A stretch of 64,000 nucleotides of DNA from Trichomonas tenax (taxonomy: Eukaryota > Parabasalia > Trichomonadida > Trichomonadidae): the NCBI GenBank assembly GCA_023091735.1, contig JALKBU010000075.1, forward strand, positions 29,401 to 93,400, given 5' to 3'. The position numbers and the translations under genes are program-made. The notes under the pieces were generated by a model. That model was not told the DNA's origin and searched no databases. It saw only the letters and a list, made by a program, of their open reading frames with translations. Positions 56,114 to 64,000 of this stretch are shown here, piece by piece. How positions within the stretch are numbered: position 1 is the stretch's first letter; each line of letters starts with the position of its first letter.

Positions 56114-58048
56114 TTAATCAAACCAATCAGGATATCTCACTGGCGCCTCGATAACTTTATCTTTGCTTTTAACAATATCTGCAAAGTCCTCATCTTTGAA
56201 TCCAACTTTCTCCAGGACTGTGTATCTATCGTCAGTCTTGTAGTGGAAGTTCAGGATTTTCTTGATATCAGTCATTCCATTTGATCTTTCCAAAAACTTT
56301 TCAACAGTGACGCCCGATTTATCAGGGATATCGGTTTTTGCTCCGAATCTCATCAGCAAGGCTGCGCAGATAGTAAATCCGCGGTAGACAGCGTTGTGGA
56401 GCGCCGTGTATCCATTTCTGGTATCTTGATAGTTTATGTCTGCCCCTGCTCCTAAAATTTGATAGCAGGACCTCCAGCAGTTGTTTTCGACGGATTGGAG
56501 GAGACTGGAAGATCCTTTTCCATCATTCCTATTCGGATCTGCACCATTCTTCAACAACAAGTGGACAATGATCGAGTAATCTTTTCCGCAGGCACTCATT
56601 AATGGCTGACGTGAATTTCCTTCTCTGATGACTTTAGCGCCCCTTTTGATTAATAATTCCGTTCCTTTGATACAATTCCAGCCGCATGACCAGTTAAGTG
56701 GAAGAGAGAAGTTCGTTCCTGGCTGTTCAACTGACACGCCTGAGTTAAGAAGAAGCAGCGTGCAGCCAAGGCAATTTCCCTGGAGAGCTCTATGAATCGG
56801 CCTGCAGAAGGAAATCTTGGGATCTGGGGAAACAGGATATTCGACGCTCTTGGGGAATTTCTTGATTATCTCGGAAGCACACAGCGTGTTGTTGTTAAGG
56901 CAGCACTTTTCTAGGTCTCTCATATATTTGTTCGCGTCTTCATTTTCTTGTGGGGTGAAAAGAAGCTTGAATTTGTTGAATCTGTGTATTTTAATTGCGT
57001 GACGTCTTAATATCGTTCGGACTCCAAATTTCTCCTTATTAGAATTTTCCTTTAGCTTAATATTAGTGAGGACTGTGCTACTTATTTTCTTTCCTGCTGG
57101 CTTTTCGAATCTTCTTTTCTGAGTGGCAGCTTTTTGAACAACTTTAACAGCAGCTTTATCGTTACCATTCGTTTCCCTGAAGTCTCTCTCATAGAGGTCG
57201 TTAAATATAACATCATTGTCAACAGCGTCCTTGAAGTATTTGTCATACAGTTCGTTAAATATCTGATCGTTATCGCCAGTTATTGACATTTTAAGTGTTC
57301 TAAAGTCGATTTTTGTATTTTGCCCTAAAATAAAGTTGAAGCATTTCTTTGAGCCATGCATAGCTGATAGAGCAAGGTATGTCATCCTGAGCTTCTTCTG
57401 CTGTAGAGAATACCTGGAACAGCAGTCATAACAGCTTTTAATATCGACTTCTTCGTCGAAATTGATATTTGCAGCTTTTTCCTTAAGTTTTCCCACCTTA
57501 TCGTAGTATATGATGTATTCAACAGAATCTATCTTATATCCACTTTTACGATCATCTTCTTCAGTTAATTTATGAATATCTTTGAATCCTTTTTCTTGAA
57601 TATTATATGGGTCAAGCTTTCTGATCTCTTCGTGCTCATCGAGTTCCATTATCATTCTTGGAATGTACAAACCTTGATTTACCACCCAAAACAAAATTGG
57701 ATATTGTTTAGAAAGTTCTGGGTCTTTTAGCCATATCTCGTCGTATCCAAGCTTGATTTTTTTGTCATCTACGTATTCTTTGTATTGCTTGTCAAGTTCG
57801 ATTAAAAATTTTGCAAGTAAACCAACTTTTCGCGGATAACACTCAATTGCTTTTATTATATCGGTTATGATCATCTCGACTCCATATGAGTATTGAAAAA
57901 TATTTCTGGATATATAATCAATCAAATCTTTAGAACTATTTTCATAGAGATTTTCCAGCTGTTCCTGAATATGAAGGTCGTGTTCAACTAATTCATCAGG
58001 TACTTCTTCCCTCGTTTTGGCTTTATCAGTCATATTTTCATTTTCCAT
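56114..58048 (-). CDS. Ankyrin-repeat protein with DUF3447-like N-terminus
   Basis: 644 residues. The N-terminal ~280 residues are helical with the long, charged trichomonad DUF3447-like character. A Lys/Asn-rich linker (~280-360) contains an internal near-duplication: IFNELYDKYFKDAVDNDVIF and FNDLYERDFRETNGND. About six ankyrin repeats follow (~405-600), for example 'PIHRALQGNCLGCTLLLLNSG' and 'TALHNAVYRGFTICAALLMRFGAK'. Ankyrin proteins of this kind are a huge expanded family in trichomonads. A protein-binding role is inferred. An initiator TCATT sits 7 nt upstream of the ATG. Codons are not biased. Confidence 0.8.
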   Translation of the reverse strand: MENENMTDKAKTREEVPDELVEHDLHIQEQLENLYENSSKDLIDYISRNIFQYSYGVEMIITDIIKAIECYPRKVGLLAKFLIELDKQYKEYVDDKKIKLGYDEIWLKDPELSKQYPILFWVVNQGLYIPRMIMELDEHEEIRKLDPYNIQEKGFKDIHKLTEEDDRKSGYKIDSVEYIIYYDKVGKLKEKAANINFDEEVDIKSCYDCCSRYSLQQKKLRMTYLALSAMHGSKKCFNFILGQNTKIDFRTLKMSITGDNDQIFNELYDKYFKDAVDNDVIFNDLYERDFRETNGNDKAAVKVVQKAATQKRRFEKPAGKKISSTVLTNIKLKENSNKEKFGVRTILRRHAIKIHRFNKFKLLFTPQENEDANKYMRDLEKCCLNNNTLCASEIIKKFPKSVEYPVSPDPKISFCRPIHRALQGNCLGCTLLLLNSGVSVEQPGTNFSLPLNWSCGWNCIKGTELLIKRGAKVIREGNSRQPLMSACGKDYSIIVHLLLKNGADPNRNDGKGSSSLLQSVENNCWRSCYQILGAGADINYQDTRNGYTALHNAVYRGFTICAALLMRFGAKTDIPDKSGVTVEKFLERSNGMTDIKKILNFHYKTDDRYTVLEKVGFKDEDFADIVKSKDKVIEAPVRYPDWFD

Positions 58049-58052
58049 TTAT

Positions 58053-58057
58053 AATGA
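58053..58057 (-). promoter_or_regulatory. Initiator TCATT of the ankyrin gene
   Basis: Predicted start A at 58055, 7-nt 5' UTR. Confidence 0.55.
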
Positions 58058-58204
58058 CACTTTTCAACGTCTCATATATGGCTAAAAGTGATGGCAAAAT
58101 AAATGAAACAGGATGTAAACTGATTTGCGAAAAGTGATATTATCGGAAATTGAGAGAACCCATTGAAAAATTAAGTGAGATGTTTAGAAATTATTTGGTC
58201 ATCC

Positions 58205-58223
58205 AGTATCATTTTTCGCACAT
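58205..58223 (+). repeat. 19-nt direct repeat, copy 1
   Basis: AGTATCATTTTTCGCACAT, identical to 59325-59343. It contains the Inr-like TCATT. Confidence 0.5.
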
Positions 58224-59324
58224 TTGAATTTTTAGCCTCGTGTGTTGGAAGGAAAAATCGCGAACAAGGTTGGCGATCAACATAAAACTATGGTCCATAT
58301 CTCTGTACATGAAAGGATGAAAAATACCTAAAATTCAGAGAATATCAGATCTGATATCCTCTAAACTAGGCCATTAAACAATAATTCTTTTGTAAAACAA
58401 AACAAAAACAATAATAGCAACAAAATATATGCAAAACAATAAGACTTCGGTAGGTATGAAGTCAAATTACATATTAATCATATATTGAATATTCTGGGAA
58501 GAGTGTTACTACTAAAATTCTATTCTACTGGGATACAAGTGATCAATGCTCTAATTCAATTCATCATATGAAGAAAGTCTTTCAAGAAATGTTTTCGATA
58601 CGGTTTTAAGAGCTTCTAGAACATATTAAGGCAAAGTAAAATAGTTACATGTTACAAGTTCATAGCGATTTTTCATTGATTTGATGAAAATTCAATGGGT
58701 ACGCAATGGATTTTAATATCTTTACTTGAAATATCAAGATTAAGATATTGGAATCATCATTAATGATATAAGTAATGTAGAAAATTAATGAGGATACTCT
58801 CTTTAGGCTACAAATCATTACGTATTCTTTGGAATATCATCAAAAGTAAACAAAATGAATAATTCATCCATTGCACTCTAGCTGCATAAACTGTAAATGA
58901 ATCCTAAGCAGTAACATGAAATAAATAGTTGACTTCAATATTCAGATTTTGAAAGTTTTAAATTGAACAGCAATTCTTTGAGAAGATATTAACAAAACTG
59001 TAGAAAGTATATGGAGATGGTATTCAAGCAATTTTAACGTTTTTTTGATGAAGAATTTTTTAATAACCCACAATTTCAAAATGTTCGGTCGAATTTTTAA
59101 TTTGCATCATTGGTAAGTCTTAGAGCTTGAGATTTGAAGTCAAATTTCGTATAATGTAAACACAATATAGAAAATATTCCGAATAATATCAGTGGTAATG
59201 AAGTGGTGTATTGAATATTGATACCAATTTATAGCTGAAGATATCAAAGACTCGCTTTACACAATTTTGGTGCAAGAATCAAAACTCTCCATTTGGATTT
59301 GTAAACATCTCAAAAAATTGTGTT

Positions 59325-59343
59325 AGTATCATTTTTCGCACAT
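59325..59343 (+). repeat. 19-nt direct repeat, copy 2
   Basis: Identical to 58205-58223. Flanking bases differ except for a few, so this is a short isolated repeat. Confidence 0.5.
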
Positions 59344-60856
59344 CAGTTTATTTACAAAAAAATATTACAGATATAACAAGTTAGGAACTAAACATTAACT
59401 GAAATAATAATCTCTGAAATAAATTAAAAGGGTACTATCCTCAATCTCTAGACTCACAAAACTTATCCGTAGTATCGAATATAATAAGATTGGATGAATA
59501 TATTCGCATATTTTGAGCAAGTTTTACAAAATATTGTTAACTATTTCGAAACATACACATGAATATGTCAATGTGAAATACATACTGAAGCTATTTGCAG
59601 GGGCTTTACCAATTTTTACATTAAGATTGAATAGATTACTTATTTGAATCTTAGCATTGATGGCCAGATTACATCTTTGCCTTAAATATTGAAATTACAT
59701 ACATATTTCTTATTTTTACTAATTTAATTGAAATCATCTATCTGGTATCAAATTTATTTATCAATCGCTTATTTTGATCAAGTGGAGTCACTTCGTAATA
59801 TATCAAATATGATAATCAGAGATTTTCAAATATATTTCATTTTTTTTAAATATGCCACGTAAAAACAATCGAAAATAACTTACTTCATTGTTGCACTTAT
59901 ACATTTGAAATCAAATCATTGATAATGTAGCTGGTTGAGAATTTCGGGCTAACATCCCATCATTATTAAACTTCTTTTATAAGTGAAATAAAAGTCCACA
60001 TCAAAAAGCAAATCGCTGGCAAACAATAGATTCTATACTCAAAAATACTCATTGTTTGGTAGTTATAAAGCTATTTTGAAAGTTTTCATAACAATGTCAA
60101 ATTCGTTATATGATATGTGGAGAAAATCAAATACATCATTAAACGAATATACTACTTTGGCTTCTATACATAAAGTTATTCAATGATTTTTTGCATATAT
60201 ATTCATAGTTAGAAAAGTTAAATCAAAAAATAGCTGCTGACAAATGTTGTAGAGTATGTATGACCAATATATATGATTATTATATTAACCTAAAACTATT
60301 GATTATGGAGCCGTTGGATCCCTCATAACTGATTTTGCAAGGCTATTTGAACATCACAAGTATATCACAAATATATCGATGCATTAATTATGGAATAATC
60401 CACTATAAAATTAAAAATTGGTTTGCTCAATCTCGAGAAAAATGCATTTTTTAAGGATGCGCTAACTTTCCATCATTTGAGACTTTAATTTTGCTTATTC
60501 ACCGACTTATAAACATTTTATAAATTGAGGGGATGTCAAATGAGCGACTTTTGGTTTGACATCTAAATTTTATGCATAGAACTCTAACAAATGGTACACA
60601 ATTAAATAGATTTATAGTTTGAAACTCAAAATTTATCGTAAATAACAAGATTTCCTAATTTCGAGCGGAAAAGGCACATTTTATTCTCTAAACTACTTTT
60701 TTTTAATCTAGGTACTCAATTTTTTCAAGGGGTCCACCTTAATCTTGTGAATAATATGTACTGGAACCAAATTTTGGCGATAATTTTCGAATAAACAATT
60801 GCTACACACGATTGTATGCCCATTTGTTGGATTAAATTAATTCTCTGTTTATAAAT

Positions 60857-61093
60857 GTGAACGTTTATTATTTCTTTGCTCCCCGCAAAATCAGCTTGTT
60901 CTGCAAAGGAAGCGCTGATTACAGGATACACAAACAATTATCTATCGATTGCCGTCGTCATACCACCATTGTTCGCCGAAACTTGTTGTATAAAAAAATT
61001 CACCATGGAAATCCGAGCTTAGTTACACTAGTAAACCCATTGCACCGTCAGCAAAATACACGGACTGTTATCCTTGCTATTAGAAAGTACTAA
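60857..61093 (+). pseudogene. Possible Tc1/mariner transposase N-terminal scrap
   Basis: A less AT-rich patch with an open frame of 78 codons. The part TTIVRRNLLYKKIHHGNPSL then VNPLHRQQNTRTVILAIRKY spells out the order of the second helix-turn-helix of Tc1-like transposases (T.RR.L...gIhg......kPlL...n...R..fA..y). No catalytic DDE region was found downstream. The opposite strand also has an open frame here, so coding is not proven. Confidence 0.3.
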
Positions 61094-61412
61094 TACAACA
61101 AAATGATTCTACGAAATATTGAAAATACATCTTTTCGATGTCATTTTATTGAATTTAGAATATCTATTCATTACATACTCACATTTCATCATTTATTGAT
61201 TTTTTCAAAAAATGCATTCAATTGGGGTTTAGCGATAAGCGATTTTTGAAAAAAATCCACTGCCTCATAGAACCATCCAAATTTAGATTTGGTGATACAT
61301 ACTTTACCTAATAGTTTTAAATTTTATACTCTATTAAAATTGACCGAATATCTTTGATATTCGAAAAAATTAAATTTAATTTTCTTTAAATATTAGACTT
61401 TTTCCAAAACTC

Positions 61413-61650
61413 AATCCATAGCACTAATCTCTAAAATGATCTAGTTATACTGTTAAAGTTATTCTGATATATCTTGCCTGCGTGAGACTCTGATTGATTT
61501 TTCAAATTCAATATGATTATGATTTTTTCTTTCAAATATTTGAATAGTTCATTCAAATATAAAAATCAATCAGAGCTTCGAATATTAGGTTTTATCCTTT
61601 GCAATTATACACAATACTGATACAAATTTTGAAAAATAGTGCTATGGATT
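61413..61650. repeat. Foldback/MITE-like nested inverted repeat
   Basis: An outer pair AATCCATAGCACTA (61413-61426) and its exact inverse (61637-61650) encloses an inner pair CTCTGATTGATTTTT (61488-61502) and inverse (61561-61575). The spacing outer-to-inner is nearly the same on both sides (61 nt each), so the whole looks like one decayed ~110-nt-armed hairpin. Confidence 0.5.
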
Positions 61651-62242
61651 CAAACTTATAACTTTACATGTTGCGACGAAATTCGAAACTTTAATTTGGC
61701 AGATATTACTGTTATCGAAGCATTATTCTAGATACATATTCTATACATATAGTAGTATAGTACCATATAAGTTTTAAACTTATGAGTCAATGCTATTCCA
61801 AGTTATAAAGACAACAAAAAAAGTCGTGATTTATGTCATCCTTAATAAACATTTGGAAACTTCAGAATTTCAGCCATTAATAAAGAACTTGAAGAATCTG
61901 TGTTTACCCCTTTTAGATTCGCATATAACAGATGCCAAAATAAGCTATCAACTGCAAGATGTCATTAAATATTCCAAATTTGGCAGTTTGTGGCAATCCT
62001 ATTTTTTAAAAGTAAAATAACAGTATCTTCGATCAATTTGCTATATTCTTCCATCAAAATCAAATCATTAGAGAACATGAAAATTTGAAATCATATCAAA
62101 TTCTGAAAATTAGAACAATTGGCTTTAATTTGAGCGAACATTTATGCTAGTGATTTATCTGTTGGCACCAATTAAACTCTTGTTACTTATCTTACAGCAT
62201 GCTGAACATGATTATTTTTCCCACTTTTTTCTGAATTTGTAA

Positions 62243-63430
62243 ATGTTTCGAAAATATAATGCAAGAAGCTTTGGGCCAGCAATGAATCCATCATTGCAAA
62301 GAGGTATAAGGTATCAAGATGGTCTGAATATGGCTAGCTTTTTTGAACTTTATTTAATTTTATGCACAATATTCAAAATATTTTCGTGCCTACCTGAAGT
62401 AGATGATCCAGAACTCATAAATTCAGTCATATTCTACAAATTCATTCAAGAACTTGAGACTCGTCCGCATTATAATTTTAACTTTTTTGCAAATTGTTCA
62501 AATAAGTGTGAACCATGTACTTATCAACCCAAAAACCTTCATAATAATAGCACACCACGTGATGTCATTCTAGCTTACGCAATTGGTGGTGTTTATAACC
62601 TAATAACATTCATGCGAACTTTGCGGACTACTGGTTCAAAAGCTTCTGTTGTTTTGTTCCTTGATGACAAGGCATACAATAGTATTTCAGATCATACAAT
62701 GGCATACGTGAAACATTGTGGTGTGACTTTCGTTAATATGGGCAAAATCTTGTATCATGGAAAGCACGCATATTACAGCATTGGTTACATTTATATGCAA
62801 GATTTTATACGTCAGAACCTTCATTACATAGATCGCGTGATGAGAGGCGACTTGTATGATATGCTTTTCCAGGGTGATCCGTTTTACGAAGAGCTGCCAA
62901 AGCGTCAAGTTCAACTTGTTGATGAAGAAGCAGAGTTGAGAATAAATCCTGGTCAACAAATGTGGTGGAATGAATCCGGCCGAAATTACACTGAAGACGA
63001 TTTAACATATAGATATCCGTGTATGGGCTATATATATGGCGAGGCTGATGTATTTTTAAAGTGATTGAATGTCTATTTATCTGAATTCGAGTTTGACAAA
63101 GGAATTATGGATCAAGGATTAGTTGCAGCAATGATTAGAAATAACGATTTCAAGAACAATGGTGTGGAAATCAATCAAACTATTCCCTTCTATACAAGAC
63201 ATATGTACTTTGCAAGAACAATACCTGATGAAACACTCGGAACAATGAGAATTTCATATGATTCACATAAATATGCTGTAGTGTTGCATCACACACATCA
63301 TAATCATGGATTAAAGGTGGCTCAATATAAATACTGTCCGCCTCCTAAATATGAGAACTTCATCTCGCACTGTGATGCAAAATGTATGGAGGAAGTGATA
63401 GAGCAGTCTAGTGATAGAAAATGCAAGTAA
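62243..63430 (+). pseudogene. Glycosyltransferase-like type II membrane protein interrupted by one TGA
   Basis: An ATG at 62243 opens a frame that meets TGA at 63062-63064 and goes on in the same frame to TAA at 63428-63430, together 395 codons. A hydrophobic segment at ~30-50 (FFELYLILCTIFKIF) suits a signal anchor, and sequons (NNST, NYT) follow. 'DRVMRGDLYDMLFQGDPF' resembles the D..D/DPF metal and donor motif of glycosyltransferase-like surface proteins. The downstream part stays protein-like (MDQGLVAAMIRNNDF; a His-rich stretch VVLHHTHHNHG). It could be a pseudogene, a recent allele, a readthrough or recoding case, or a sequence error. Enzyme activity is inferred. Confidence 0.6.
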
Positions 63431-64000
63431 TAGAGACTCAATGCTACAGAATATTATGTATTTTTGATAGAGAAGTCAAATGTTTAAAAATTTTCGAGTT
63501 AAAAATAGAGGTGTACCAACAATGATTATCGGCGTCACTGAATTTTCCACGCCTACTCAAACATCATGATTTTTCTCCACCAGTATGAATACTTAAGGTC
63601 GAATTTTGGTGGCAAATGAGAAATTGTCCCATCTAAAATGTCGTGGATAGTTAATAATAAACATTTCGCCGTAGCCCCTTGAAATGCTATATTAATGTGA
63701 CACTTTACATGTCAGACTTTGTCAGAGTCAGTGGTGCAAACTTGGGTCCCCCCATGTACGAATTAAATTTTTCATTTATTTCAAAACAAACGTTATTATT
63801 AATTTTAAATCTTATGACTTTATAAAATGTCAAGCTCTTAAAAAAGCCCTCGCTCCTCTATAGGGAATTAAAGATATTATAAATTTCAAAATCAGCGTTA
63901 ATTTTTTATTTTAAATATATTATATAATTTATTTTGTCATGCGATTGTTGGTATAAAAATATTTTCGGGAAAGAGATGAAAAAAGTAATTTTCAAAAATA
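63431..64000. other. Gene-free end of window
   Basis: AT-rich. A TGACATGTAAA element on the minus strand at 63704-63714, directly after a GTGACA word, and nothing else recognisable. Confidence 0.4.
63704..63714 (-). promoter_or_regulatory. TGACAYGTAAA element (TGACATGTAAA, minus strand)
   Basis: The only exact minus-strand copy in the window. Confidence 0.3.

Larger units (their letters stand above)
58049..62242. other. Gene-free AT-rich region
   Basis: About 4.2 kb. It contains a 19-nt exact direct repeat AGTATCATTTTTCGCACAT (58205-58223, 59325-59343), a possible transposase scrap (60857-61093), a foldback structure (61413-61650) and no credible complete gene. Short frames here do not resemble proteins in composition. 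Confidence 0.5.

Noticed and set aside
1..64000. CRISPR array, operon or prokaryotic elements
   Set aside because: No regular spaced repeats, Shine-Dalgarno sites or polycistronic arrangement; all signs are eukaryotic.

Overview
The window looks like nuclear DNA of a parabasalid (Trichomonas or Tritrichomonas type). Genes are intronless and closely packed, and the intergenic DNA is strongly AT-rich. Several genes have the trichomonad initiator TCA(+1)Y(T/A) only about 5-35 nt upstream of the ATG. The gene content fits a flagellated amitochondriate protist: AMP-forming acetyl-CoA synthetase, IFT81, a DM10 axonemal protein, CC-tailed Rabs, a trichomonad-type multi-TM/PAS/cyclase-like protein and an ankyrin protein. 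Species was not resolved.

Layout. 1-8.4 kb: a cut-off coiled-coil gene, an importin-alpha-like ARM protein, a UBC12-like E2 divergent from acetyl-CoA synthetase, a 7-TM GOST-like membrane protein, two small unknown proteins and an RBM42-like RRM protein. 8.6-13.5 kb: a large CHD-like protein with an apparently dead ATPase and a C-terminal FY-rich domain, then a kinase-like protein lacking the HRD aspartate. 13.5-15.1 kb: gene-poor, with gene fragments and a 5'-truncated tRNA. 15.1-20.2 kb: a possible KNL1-like kinetochore protein, a long coiled-coil protein and a CXXC-less PDI-like protein ending in KDEL. 20.5-27 kb: a complete TOR kinase. 27-34 kb: kelch protein, pseudokinase, two Rabs and between them a dead mariner-like transposon with good terminal inverted repeats. 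34-50.4 kb: DM10 protein, degenerate cyclase/PAS receptor-like protein, MCRS1-like FHA protein, ELP1, IFT81, a second pseudokinase, a TPR protein, a PP2A-type phosphatase and a small unknown protein. 50.4-52.8 kb: gene-free, holding a MITE-like element with ~120-nt inverted arms. 52.8-58 kb: Aurora kinase, a DASS/PHO91-like anion transporter and a DUF3447-like ankyrin protein. 58-64 kb: mostly gene-free, with a foldback element, a possible transposase relic and a glycosyltransferase-like gene broken by one in-frame TGA.

Themes. Signalling (TOR, Aurora, PP2A-type, Rabs), cilium/flagellum (IFT81, DM10, perhaps TPR and a roadblock relic), chromatin and tRNA modification (CHD-FYR, MCRS1-like, ELP1). 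Many proteins look like family members that have lost catalytic residues: three kinase-like proteins, the CHD ATPase, the cyclase-like domain and the PDI. Two short intergenic words, TGACAYGTAAA and AATTAAAAGTGACA, recur at gene 5' sides far more often than composition suggests and may be undescribed cis elements. All family assignments come from reading motifs by eye; no database search was possible.
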